DNA of 5,465 bases from Burkholderiaceae bacterium (GTDB lineage: Bacteria > Pseudomonadota > Gammaproteobacteria > Burkholderiales > Burkholderiaceae): the NCBI GenBank assembly GCA_030151165.1, contig JASLEM010000177.1, positions 1-5,465 of the forward strand, read 5' to 3'. Both the position numbers and the translations under genes were made by a program. The stretch's first letter is position 1. Each line of letters starts with the position of its first letter. The notes beneath the pieces were generated by a model, which was not told the DNA's origin, made no database searches, and saw only the letters and a list, made by a program, of their open reading frames with translations. Below, piece by piece: positions 1 to 5,391 of the stretch.

Positions 1-1
1 C

Positions 2-217
2 GGCTACGGCAACCTGGTCATCGTGAAGCACAACGCCAATTACCTCACGGCGTATGCGCACAACCAGACGCTGCTGGTCAAGGAAGACCAGATCGTCAAG
101 CGCGGCCAGAAGATCGCCGAGATGGGCTCGACCGACACCGATCGCGTGCAGCTCCACTTCGAGATCCGCAAGCAGGGCAAGCCGATCGACCCGGCGAAGC
201 TGCTGCCGGCGCGCTGA
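2..217 (+). CDS. nlpD: NlpD-type LytM/M23 domain protein, C-terminal part (5' end outside window)
   Basis: Only the last 71 codons are present; the frame is open from base 2 and ends at TGA 215-217. The sequence reads as the end of a LytM/peptidase M23 domain: a GYGN turn, a LTAYAHN strand, a [11 protein letters not shown] loop (typical of the Gly-rich lysostaphin-like fold), then [16 protein letters not shown] and a short tail. In active M23 zinc peptidases the final motif is HxH; here the first His is replaced by Gln (QLH). The YAH histidine is kept. Loss of metal ligands is typical of NlpD/EnvC-type proteins, which activate periplasmic cell-wall amidases (NlpD activates AmiC in E. coli) rather than cut peptidoglycan. 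NlpD is normally an outer-membrane lipoprotein with a LysM domain, but those parts lie upstream of the window. A strong terminator follows 28 bases after the stop, so this is the last gene of its transcript. Family assignment is confident; NlpD rather than another degenerate LytM protein is inferred from the tail sequence. Confidence 0.85.
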   Translation, partial: GYGNLVIVKHNANYLTAYAHNQTLLVKEDQIVKRGQKIAEMGSTDTDRVQLHFEIRKQGKPIDPAKLLPAR

Positions 218-245
218 GCGCCCGTCCGGCCCCGGCCTTCCGAAG

Positions 246-272
246 AACGCGCCCTCGAGGCGCGTTTTTTTT
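246..272 (+). terminator. Intrinsic terminator of nlpD
   Basis: A perfect 8-bp stem (AACGCGCC at 246-253 with GGCGCGTT at 259-266) has a 5-base loop CTCGA. A run of eight T covers 265-272, beginning inside the 3' arm. It is the clearest Rho-independent terminator in the window and lies 28 bases after the nlpD stop. Confidence 0.93.
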
Positions 273-339
273 CGCCTGTCGCGGCCGTCGGCCTGCGCGG
301 CGGCGGGCGAAAACGCGCCCGGTTTCGGCGCATGCGGCC

Positions 340-361
340 GCGTGGATGAGGGTTTCCACGC
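340..361. repeat. Inverted repeat (small stem-loop)
   Basis: A perfect 7-bp inverted repeat, GCGTGGA and TCCACGC, flanks an 8-base spacer. There is no T tract on either strand, so it is not a standard terminator. It may be a protein-binding site or a chance hairpin in GC-rich DNA. Confidence 0.35.
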
Positions 362-505
362 ACCGCCGGCGTGCCTGCGTGGGCGAGCCCGGTGCACGGC
401 GTGATCTAAGGCCGCTTTTGGCCGCTGATCTGTCGATAGGCCCGGTCGATGGCCCTCAAGAATGCCTCGTGCAGGTCGAAATCGGGCCATGACCCCGGTC
501 GACAT

Positions 506-521
506 TTCCCTACAGCGGGAA
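506..521. repeat. Inverted repeat TTCCC-N6-GGGAA upstream of the TonB-like gene
   Basis: A perfect 5-bp dyad with a 6-base spacer (TACAGC) lies about 60 bases before the ATG at 580, in a position where an operator or a 5' UTR hairpin would be plausible. I do not recognise it as the site of a known regulator, and a dyad of this length can occur by chance. Confidence 0.25.
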
Positions 522-567
522 CCGTCGGGCGGGGAATCGAAAGCCTTTGTTTTTCAGATCTGCTGGA

Positions 568-572
568 AGGAG
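568..572 (+). promoter_or_regulatory. Shine-Dalgarno of the TonB-like gene
   Basis: AGGAG lies 7 bases before the ATG at 580. It is the best ribosome-binding site in the window. It fixes the start at 580 instead of the in-frame TTG at 547, which would place this motif inside the coding sequence and bury the signal peptide. Confidence 0.85.
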
Positions 573-579
573 CCCCCTC

Positions 580-936
580 ATGAATGCCCATCTCATCTCG
601 ATTCGCAGCGCCCTCGTCGCCTCGATGCTCGCCGTGTGCGGCGCGACCGCCTTCGCCGGCGACGCGCACTGGGTGCAAGACGTCAAGAGCTGCTCGCCGC
701 CGGAATATCCGCGTGACTCGCTGACCAAGGGCGAGCAGGGCACGACCGGCCTGCGCATCCTCGTCGGCGTCGACGGCAAGGCCATCGACAGCGAGATCGA
801 GACCTCCAGCCACTCGCGCAAGCTCGACAGCGCCGCCCAGCGCGCGCTGATGGAGTGCTCGTTCAAGCCGCAGCCGGCCGACGCGAAGCCCGCGCAGCAG
901 TGGGTGAAGACCGAATTCGTCTGGAAGCTGAACTGA
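580..936 (+). CDS. Secreted stand-alone TonB C-terminal domain protein
   Basis: This is a 118-residue protein. Residues 1-26 form a signal peptide: a short N-region with Arg9, a hydrophobic core (ALVASMLAVCGATAF) and an AFA cleavage site before Gly27. The rest, about residues 40-115, matches the TonB C-terminal fold: a PPEYPRDSLTKGEQG start, a GLRILVGVDGKAIDSEIETS strand-turn-strand, a KLDSAAQRALMECSFKP helix-strand, and a final strand TEFVWKL. Full TonB proteins have an N-terminal membrane anchor that contacts ExbB/ExbD and a Pro-rich spacer; both are absent, and the N-terminus looks cleavable. It therefore probably cannot energise outer-membrane receptors in the usual way and is likely a free periplasmic protein of unknown role. 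Mature Cys38 and Cys93 lie just before the first strand and just before the SFKP strand and could form a disulfide. No exbB, exbD or receptor gene is nearby. Annotation pipelines would probably label it 'energy transducer TonB'; the domain call is firm, the function open. Confidence 0.85.
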   Translation: MNAHLISIRSALVASMLAVCGATAFAGDAHWVQDVKSCSPPEYPRDSLTKGEQGTTGLRILVGVDGKAIDSEIETSSHSRKLDSAAQRALMECSFKPQPADAKPAQQWVKTEFVWKLN

Positions 937-948
937 TCCCCGACCGAT

Positions 949-975
949 GACCCGCGGCGCGCGTGCGCCGCGGTC
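949..975 (+). terminator. GC-rich hairpin after the TonB-like gene (possible terminator)
   Basis: CCGCGGCGC at 952-960 pairs perfectly with GCGCCGCGG at 965-973 around loop GCGT. GA (949-950) and TC (974-975) can extend it past one bulged C. It begins 12 bases after the stop. There is no T tract downstream, so it is at best an atypical terminator or an mRNA 3'-end stabiliser. Confidence 0.5.
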
Positions 976-983
976 GTCCCGAC

Positions 984-1016
984 CCCGAAGCCGGCGGGCA
1001 ACGAGCCGGCCTCGGG
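984..1016 (+). repeat. Second long hairpin in the spacer
   Basis: Bases 984-995 pair with 1005-1016, giving 11 of 12 pairs with a single A-C mismatch at 989/1011 and a 9-base loop (996-1004). It lies 8 bases after the preceding hairpin and has no T run. It could be part of the 5' leader of the chemoreceptor mRNA or a second 3' structure of the TonB-like transcript. Confidence 0.45.
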
Positions 1017-1033
1017 CGAGTGCCTCGCTGCAA

Positions 1034-1059
1034 CGCCGTGCCCGGAGGGGCGGACGGCG
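1034..1059 (+). repeat. Third hairpin in the spacer, about 45 bases before the chemoreceptor start
   Basis: An outer stem CGCCGT (1034-1039) with ACGGCG (1054-1059) encloses an inner stem GCCC (1040-1043) with GGGC (1048-1051), loop GGAG. Two unpaired G sit on the 3' side. A possible small hairpin GCGAG/CTCGC (1016-1020 and 1024-1028) fills the gap before it. No T tract follows. Confidence 0.4.
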
Positions 1060-1104
1060 CGCCCTGACAGACCAACAAATCCACAGCCAACCTTCGGAAC
1101 CCCC

Positions 1105-2664
1105 ATGCGTCTGACCAACCTGAAAATCGGCCTGCGACTCGCGCTCGCCTTCGGCATCGTGCTGGCGTTGCTGGCGACGTTGTCGATCATCGCGCTGGCG
1201 CGAACCAGCAGCATGCGCAACGACATGAACGCCGTGACCGGCGGCATCGCCGTCGAGTCCGCGCTGGCCGACCAGCTTCGCGTCACCGCCACCCAGCAGG
1301 CCGTGCGCGTGCGCAACATCCTGATGGTCTCGGAGCCGGAGGAGATGGCCGCCGAGAACGAGCTGCTGAAGGCCGACATCAAGGCATACGACGTCTCGAA
1401 GGCGAAGCTCTCGAAGATGATCGCCGCCGAGAACAACGCCGCGAAGAAGACGATCCTGGGCCACATCGACGCGACCGAGAAGGAAGCGCGCGATTTGTCC
1501 GACCAGGTCGTGCAGATGGCGCTCGACAACCACAAGTTCCCGGCGCGCGGCCTGCTCGGCGACAAGGCCAACCCGGCCCAGGCCAAGTGGATGGCGGCGG
1601 TCGACGAGATGGTCGCCCTCAACGAGAAGATGACCGCCCAGGCCGTGACCAACGCCGAAGACGCGTACGGCAACACCCGCAACCTCGTGCTCGCGATCTC
1701 GATCCTCGCGCTCGTGTTCGCCTCGGCGATCGGCTACGCGGTGACCCGCTCGATCACGGTGCCGATCTCGCAGGCCGTCGACATCGCCCGCCGCGTCGCC
1801 AACCGCGACCTGAGCGTGAACGTGCACTCGGACGCCAACGACGAGACCGGCCAGCTGCTGAAGGCGCTGAAGGCGATGACGGAAAGCCTCGTCACGGTCG
1901 TCTCCAGCGTGCGCAACGGCAGCGACAGCCTGGCGAGCGCCGCCAGCGAGATCGCGTCCGGCAACGCCGACCTGTCCAACCGCACCGAACGCCAGGCCGC
2001 GAGCATCCAGCAGACGGCGTCGTCGATGGACGAGCTCTCGAGCACCGTCAAGATGAGCGCGAGCAACTCGACGCACGCGCGCCAGCTGTCCAACGACGCG
2101 GCCGCCAAGGCCCAGGAAGGCGGCGAGGCCGTCACCAAGGTCGTGCGCACGATGGGCGACATCGCCACGTCGTCTAAGAAGATCGCCGACATCATCAGCG
2201 TGATCGACGGCATCGCGTTCCAGACCAACATCCTCGCGCTGAACGCCGCGGTGGAAGCGGCGCGCGCCGGCGAGCAGGGCCGCGGCTTCGCGGTCGTGGC
2301 GACCGAGGTGCGCACGCTGGCCCAGCGCAGCGCGACGGCTGCCAAGGAGATCAAGACGCTGATCGCCGAGTCGGTCGACAAGGTCGACGAAGGCACGCAC
2401 CTGGTCGACGTCGCGGCCGGCACGATCGCGCAGATCGTCCAGTCGGTGCAGCACGTGGCCGGCATCGTGTCGGAGATCACGTCGGCCACGGTGGAACAGA
2501 GCGCCGGCATCGACCTCGTCAACACCGCCGTCACCGAGATGGACCAGGTCACGCAGCAGAACGCGGCGCTGGTCGAAGAGGTGGCCGCGGCCGCCGACTC
2601 GATGCGCTCGCAGGTGCAGCGCCTGGTCAGCGACGTCAGCGTGTTCCGTTTGGCCGCGCACTGA
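1105..2664 (+). CDS. Methyl-accepting chemotaxis protein (transmembrane chemoreceptor)
   Basis: This is a complete 519-residue inner-membrane chemoreceptor. TM1 is about residues 12-32. A largely helical periplasmic region of about 160 residues follows (about 33-192), probably a four-helix-bundle sensor. TM2 is about 194-213, followed by a HAMP segment with the usual TVPISQAV start. The cytoplasmic signalling rod has the near-invariant hairpin tip at about 366-406, including Phe372, [20 protein letters not shown] and Arg393-Gly394-Phe395; it closely matches the Tsr/Tar class. The protein senses a periplasmic ligand and controls CheA/CheW activity. Compared with Tsr, the first methylation position is Arg296, while Gln303 and Glu310 occupy the next two heptad sites. 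The tail ends in VFRLAAH without the NWETF-type CheR/CheB docking pentapeptide, so adaptation probably depends on other receptors or on untethered enzymes. The ATG at 1105 has a weak GGAA (1096-1099) 5 bases upstream and gives a normal TM1. No che genes are adjacent, so this is an orphan receptor. The ligand cannot be read from sequence. Confidence 0.96.
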   Translation: MRLTNLKIGLRLALAFGIVLALLATLSIIALARTSSMRNDMNAVTGGIAVESALADQLRVTATQQAVRVRNILMVSEPEEMAAENELLKADIKAYDVSKAKLSKMIAAENNAAKKTILGHIDATEKEARDLSDQVVQMALDNHKFPARGLLGDKANPAQAKWMAAVDEMVALNEKMTAQAVTNAEDAYGNTRNLVLAISILALVFASAIGYAVTRSITVPISQAVDIARRVANRDLSVNVHSDANDETGQLLKALKAMTESLVTVVSSVRNGSDSLASAASEIASGNADLSNRTERQAASIQQTASSMDELSSTVKMSASNSTHARQLSNDAAAKAQEGGEAVTKVVRTMGDIATSSKKIADIISVIDGIAFQTNILALNAAVEAARAGEQGRGFAVVATEVRTLAQRSATAAKEIKTLIAESVDKVDEGTHLVDVAAGTIAQIVQSVQHVAGIVSEITSATVEQSAGIDLVNTAVTEMDQVTQQNAALVEEVAAAADSMRSQVQRLVSDVSVFRLAAH

Positions 2665-2682
2665 TCGCCTGATTCATTTCCC

Positions 2683-2719
2683 TTCGGCCCCGGCCCGCCA
2701 AGCGCGTGCCGGGGCCGGA
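2683..2719 (+). terminator. GC-rich hairpin after the chemoreceptor gene (probable terminator)
   Basis: GGCCCCGGC (2686-2694) pairs perfectly with GCCGGGGCC (2708-2716) around a 13-base loop. C2685-G2717, T2684-G2718 and T2683-A2719 extend the stem. It starts about 20 bases after the stop. The following bases ATTCATTC are only mildly T-rich, so it is a weaker terminator than the one after nlpD. Its 3' arm occupies the place where a -35 element for rlmD would fall. Confidence 0.6.
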
Positions 2720-2733
2720 TTCATTCGGGCACC

Positions 2734-2746
2734 GATAATCGCGGCA
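2734..2746 (+). promoter_or_regulatory. Candidate -10 element for a leaderless rlmD transcript
   Basis: GATAAT (5 of 6 bases of TATAAT) at 2734-2739 is followed by 6 bases and then the A of the rlmD ATG at 2746. That is where transcription would begin if this is a real -10. No -35 of any quality is present 16-18 bases upstream, and there is no TG extension. No Shine-Dalgarno is visible before the ATG, which fits a leaderless start. Confidence 0.45.
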
Positions 2747-4278
2747 TGAGTACCGAACAACAACAACCCGCGGGCGGCAAGGGCCGCCGCGGACGCAACA
2801 ATCGCCGCGCCGAGCCGGCGCCGGGCGTCTCCGACGCCGAGTGGCTGAAGATCACGTCGATCGACCTCGACGCGCAAGGCATCGCGCACAACAGCGAGGG
2901 CAAGGTCGTCTTCATCGACGGCGCGTTGCCGGGCGAGGAGGCGCGCGTCAAGGTCGTCAAGCGCAAGAAGCAGTGGGAGCAGGCCGACCTGGTGTCGCTG
3001 CGGCGCGAGAGCTCGCAGCGCGTGAAGCCGCGCTGCCCGCATTTCGGCCTGCACGCCGGCGCGTGCGGCGGCTGCAAGATGCAGCACCTGGATCCGGCCG
3101 CGCAGGTCGCGATGAAGCAGCGCGTGCTGGAGGACAACCTCTGGCACCTGGGCAAGGTCAAGCCCGAGCTCGTGATGCGGCCGATCGAAGGCCCGCCGTG
3201 GGGCTACCGGCTGCGCGCCCGGCTGTCGGTGCGCTGGGTCGCGAAGAAGGGCACGATGCTGGTCGGCTTCCACGAACGCAAGTCGAGCTACGTCGCCGAC
3301 ATGCGCGAGTGCCACGTGCTGCCGAAGCGCATCTCCGACATGCTGATGCCGCTGCGCGAGCTGATCGGCGGCATGCACGCGCGCGAGCGCCTGCCGCAGG
3401 TGGAGGTCGCGATCGGCGACCAGGTCACCGCGCTGGTGCTGCGCAACCTCGAGCCGGTCGACGAGCACGACATGGCGCGGCTGCGCGCGTTCGGGCTCGA
3501 GCACGACGTGCAGTGGTGGCTTCAGCCCAAGGGCCCGGACACCATCTTCCGCATTGATGAAGGCGGCCCGGAACTCGCCTACACGCTGCCCGAGTTCGGC
3601 GTGCGCATGCCGTTCAAGCCGACCGACTTCACGCAGGTCAACCACCAGATCAACACGGTGCTGGTCGGCCGCGCGCTGCGGCTGCTGGACGTGCGCAAGG
3701 ACGAGACCGTCAACGACTGGTTCTGCGGCCTCGGCAACTTCACGCTGCCGCTGGCGACGCAGGCGAAGTCGGTGCTGGGCGTCGAGGGCAGCCAGACGCT
3801 GGTCGACCGGGCGCTCGACAACGCGAAGCTCAACGGCGTCTCCGAGCACACGCGCTTCGACGCGCGCAACCTGTTCGAGCTGACGGCCGACGACCTCGTC
3901 GCGCTCGGCACGGTCGACAAGTGGCTCGTCGACCCGCCGCGCGAAGGCGCGTTCGCGCTCTGCAAGGCGCTGGCCGAGATCAAGGCCGCGCCGCGCGACG
4001 GCTGGCAGGCGCCGAAGCGCATCGTCTACGTCAGCTGCAACCCGGCCACGCTCGCGCGCGACACGGGCCTGCTGGTGCATCAGGCGGGCTACCGCTGCGT
4101 CGCGGCCGGCGCGGTGAACATGTTCCCGCACACGGCGCACGTGGAGAGCATGGCGGTGTTCGAGTGGGATCCGGAGTGGCAGCCGAAGGCGGACGCGCCC
4201 GTCATCGAGGAAGGCGTGGGCGCGGATGCGCCGGCGGCGACCGAAGGCGAGGGCGACGTCGAGACCGGCGCGGCGTGA
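2746..4278 (+). CDS. rlmD: 23S rRNA (uracil-1939 C5)-methyltransferase RlmD
   Basis: This 510-residue protein transfers a methyl group from SAM to U1939 of 23S rRNA. In order: a basic, Gln/Gly/Arg-rich N-tail (1-30); a TRAM RNA-binding domain (about 32-94); an Fe-S loop with Cys97, Cys107, Cys110 and distal Cys189; a central domain; and a Rossmann methyltransferase domain with SAM motif [10 protein letters not shown] (323-332). The DPPREG motif is at 396-401, the catalytic cysteine is Cys431 in [12 protein letters not shown], and the general base is Glu467 in HVES. All catalytic residues expected in the TrmA/RlmC/RlmD family are present. The Fe-S loop is C-x9-C-x2-C, four residues longer than the C-x5-C-x2-C of E. 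coli RlmD; I recall the longer loop from other Burkholderiales. The last 35 or so residues are an acidic, Ala/Gly/Glu-rich tail. The length exceeds the 433 residues of E. coli RlmD, mostly through the two tails. The Cys pattern and TRAM domain favour RlmD over RlmC or TrmA. Confidence 0.95.
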   Translation: MSTEQQQPAGGKGRRGRNNRRAEPAPGVSDAEWLKITSIDLDAQGIAHNSEGKVVFIDGALPGEEARVKVVKRKKQWEQADLVSLRRESSQRVKPRCPHFGLHAGACGGCKMQHLDPAAQVAMKQRVLEDNLWHLGKVKPELVMRPIEGPPWGYRLRARLSVRWVAKKGTMLVGFHERKSSYVADMRECHVLPKRISDMLMPLRELIGGMHARERLPQVEVAIGDQVTALVLRNLEPVDEHDMARLRAFGLEHDVQWWLQPKGPDTIFRIDEGGPELAYTLPEFGVRMPFKPTDFTQVNHQINTVLVGRALRLLDVRKDETVNDWFCGLGNFTLPLATQAKSVLGVEGSQTLVDRALDNAKLNGVSEHTRFDARNLFELTADDLVALGTVDKWLVDPPREGAFALCKALAEIKAAPRDGWQAPKRIVYVSCNPATLARDTGLLVHQAGYRCVAAGAVNMFPHTAHVESMAVFEWDPEWQPKADAPVIEEGVGADAPAATEGEGDVETGAA

Positions 4279-4287
4279 GCCGGCAAG

Positions 4288-4308
4288 CCGCGGGCGATCG
4301 CCCTGCGG
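4288..4308 (+). repeat. Hairpin just after rlmD
   Basis: GGGCGATCGCCC (4292-4303) is a perfect 12-base palindrome. CCGC (4288-4291) and GCGG (4305-4308) extend the stem past one bulged T. It sits 9 bases after the rlmD stop and lacks a T tract. It may act as an atypical rlmD terminator together with the next hairpin. Confidence 0.4.
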
Positions 4309-4318
4309 CCCTCCCATG

Positions 4319-4343
4319 AAAAACGGCGCCCGAGGGCGCCGTT
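4319..4343 (-). terminator. Intrinsic terminator of the BI-1/YccA gene (minus strand)
   Basis: A perfect 9-bp stem, AACGGCGCC (4322-4330) with GGCGCCGTT (4335-4343), has loop CGAG. Five A at 4319-4323 give a T run downstream of the stem when read on the minus strand, and the stem begins 22 bases after the BI-1 stop. On the plus strand the stem is followed by GTCGTG, so it should work mainly for the minus-strand gene, though it may also slow transcription arriving from rlmD. Confidence 0.85.
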
Positions 4344-4365
4344 GTCGTGTCGAGCCGGGGCCCGG

Positions 4366-5067
4366 TCAGCGACGATCGCCGCTGACCGAGGTCAGCAGGA
4401 TCAGCAGCGACTGGAACACGTTGTACAGGTCGAGGTAGATGTTCAGCGTGGCCATGACGTAGTTGGTCTCGCCGCCGTCGATGATGCGCTTGATGTCGAT
4501 CATCACGAACAGCGAGAAGATCACCATCACGGCGGTCGAGATCGCGAGCATCGCGGCGGTCGACTGCACGAACATGTTGATCAGGCTCGCCACGATCGCG
4601 ATGATCGCGCCGATCATCAGGAAGCGGGCCAGGCCCGACAGGTCGCGCTTGACCACGGTGGCCAGCGTCGCCATGCCGAAGAACACACCCGCGGTGCCGG
4701 CGAACGACGTCATGATCAGGCTGGCGCCGTTGCTGTAGCCGCCGAGCACGAAGCCCAGCAGGCGCGACATCATCAGGCCCATGAAGAACGTGAAGCCGAG
4801 CAGCAGGAACACGCCGGCCGACGAGTTCTTCGTCGCGTTGATGCCGAACATCAGGCCGTAGGCGCCGACGAGGAACAGGATCGTCGACATGCCGGGCGAC
4901 ATGTGCATGACGATCCCGGTCGACACGCCGATCCAGGCGCCGAGCACGGTGGGCAGCATCGACAGCGCGAGCAGCCAGTAGGTATTGCGCAGCACGCGAT
5001 GCTGGCTGGCGACGCCGTAGGCGGATCCGCCCTCCAGGACTTCTAGCCGTTGCACGTTGCGATCCAT
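4366..5067 (-). CDS. Bax inhibitor-1/YccA family integral membrane protein
   Basis: This 233-residue protein is almost entirely hydrophobic after a 29-residue polar N-terminus. Seven membrane segments can be placed at about residues 30-50, 60-77, 84-107, 115-137, 148-167, 171-190 and 208-227, matching the BI-1 family topology and length. The conserved C-terminal family signature is present as ALNIYLDLYNVFQ-like sequence (207-219; Thr207 here). Asp191 (in MIDIKRI) and Asp213 (in YLDLY) sit where the family has its buried acidic pair, which in Bacillus YetJ gates pH-dependent calcium leak. In E. coli, YccA is a substrate and modulator of the FtsH protease. Which role applies here cannot be told. 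The ATG at 5067 is preceded by GGAG (5076-5079) at 8 bases. Longer readings back to 5199 would run through the candidate promoter and add a non-family extension. The gene is convergent with rlmD, divergent from carA, and apparently monocistronic. Confidence 0.94.
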   Translation of the reverse strand: MDRNVQRLEVLEGGSAYGVASQHRVLRNTYWLLALSMLPTVLGAWIGVSTGIVMHMSPGMSTILFLVGAYGLMFGINATKNSSAGVFLLLGFTFFMGLMMSRLLGFVLGGYSNGASLIMTSFAGTAGVFFGMATLATVVKRDLSGLARFLMIGAIIAIVASLINMFVQSTAAMLAISTAVMVIFSLFVMIDIKRIIDGGETNYVMATLNIYLDLYNVFQSLLILLTSVSGDRR

Positions 5068-5119
5068 TCGAGACACTCCATTCTTGGGAAAGACCCCGCC
5101 TGTTGGAGACGGTTGAGTC

Positions 5120-5148
5120 ATTCTAGTTCCGTACACGGGCCGCGAAGA
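5120..5148 (-). promoter_or_regulatory. Candidate promoter of the BI-1/YccA gene
   Basis: On the minus strand TAGAAT (5125-5120) matches five of six -10 bases and lies about 53 bases before the ATG. This predicts a start near 5113 and a leader of roughly 46 bases carrying the GGAG site. The hexamer 17 bases further upstream, TCTTCG at 5148-5143, is a poor -35, so the call rests on the -10 alone. Confidence 0.35.
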
Positions 5149-5192
5149 CCCTTGCACGACAGGTGGGTACGCGCCGGAGCGATGACAAGGGG

Positions 5193-5228
5193 GTGACAAA
5201 CACGGTTCGGCGAGCTACAATTTACAGG
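5193..5228 (+). promoter_or_regulatory. Sigma-70-type promoter of carA
   Basis: The -35 hexamer GTGACA (5193-5198) and the -10 hexamer TACAAT (5216-5221) each match five of six consensus bases, with the ideal 17-base spacer. It is the best promoter in the window. The predicted +1 is G5228, giving an initial transcript GUUUACCC and a 5' leader of about 164 bases before the TTG at 5392. Confidence 0.75.
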
Positions 5229-5391
5229 TTTACCCGCAATCAGCCCAGACACCACGAGCGCCTGAACAGCGACGCTTCTCCGGTCACGTCTACCGCAGTC
5301 CGAATTCCCGCCCCAAGCCTGCCCGAGCCCGCCTCGGCAGCCACGCGCCGGGAGTCTCGCGAAACTGGGCACCGCTACTCCGGAGTTCCCT
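5228..5391 (+). other. Long 5' leader of carA
   Basis: The leader is untranslated as far as can be seen: from 5228 to the gene start there is no ATG, GTG or TTG, so no leader peptide. Weak structures are visible: TGC-CGAG (5320-5327, one bulged C) with CTCGGCA (5333-5339), and GGAGT (5351-5355) able to pair with ACTCC (5377-5381). The ACTCC abuts the Shine-Dalgarno GGAG. No T run suggests an intrinsic attenuator. Confidence 0.4.
5382..5385 (+). promoter_or_regulatory. Shine-Dalgarno selecting the carA TTG start
   Basis: GGAG lies 6 bases before TTG 5392-5394. The frame is open upstream only to a TGA at 5263-5265 and contains no ATG or GTG in between, so this site decides the start. Confidence 0.75.

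Larger units (their letters stand above)
273..579. other. Non-coding spacer between nlpD and the TonB-like gene
   Basis: No open frame here looks like a protein; the open frames present are GC-driven. Small inverted repeats are visible: CGGGCG/CGCCCG at 304-309 and 316-321 (loop AAAACG), GCGTGGA/TCCACGC at 340-346 and 355-361 (8-base loop), and TTCCC/GGGAA at 506-510 and 517-521. A near-tandem GGCCGC is separated by TTTT around 410-424. No convincing -35/-10 pair was found, although the promoter of the downstream gene should lie here because the nlpD terminator isolates it. No small-RNA gene could be supported: none of the hairpins is followed by a T run. Confidence 0.5.

Noticed and set aside
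413..439. A flagellar sigma-28 (FliA) promoter ahead of the TonB-like and chemoreceptor genes
   Set aside because: GTCGATAG at 432-439 matches six of eight bases of the -10 consensus, but the -35 position 11 bases upstream (CGCTTTTG) matches poorly. No FliA-like site was seen in the spacer directly before the chemoreceptor either.
547..579. An upstream TTG start for the TonB-like protein
   Set aside because: It would turn the strong AGGAG at 568-572 into coding sequence and place a polar extension before the signal peptide. The ATG at 580 is ideally spaced from that site.
1064..1092. A sigma-70 promoter just before the chemoreceptor (CTGACA near 1064)
   Set aside because: A -35-like hexamer is present, but nothing resembling a -10 lies 16-18 bases downstream.
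406..2661. A 751-codon open frame on the minus strand, opposite the TonB-like and chemoreceptor genes
   Set aside because: Its composition is dominated by Arg, Asp, His, Val and Leu in short repeats, as expected from reading GC-rich coding DNA backwards. It crosses two well-supported genes and their spacer and shows no domain I recognise.
2674..4317. A 547-codon open frame on the minus strand, opposite rlmD
   Set aside because: It has the same Arg/Leu/His/Asp-rich shadow composition. The opposite strand carries a complete RlmD with all catalytic motifs, and this frame would also run through two hairpins at its ends.
4342..5046. A 234-codon His/Asp/Glu-rich plus-strand frame that looks like a metal-binding protein
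   Set aside because: It is the antisense of the seven-helix BI-1 gene: Val/Ile/Met codons on the real strand read as Asp/His codons backwards. It starts inside the BI-1 terminator region and has no ribosome-binding site.
5068..5199. An upstream extension of the BI-1 protein to a start at 5199
   Set aside because: The extension is Pro/Ser/Gly-rich and unlike the family, and it would cover the TAGAAT element. The ATG at 5067 has GGAG at 8 bases and gives the usual family length.
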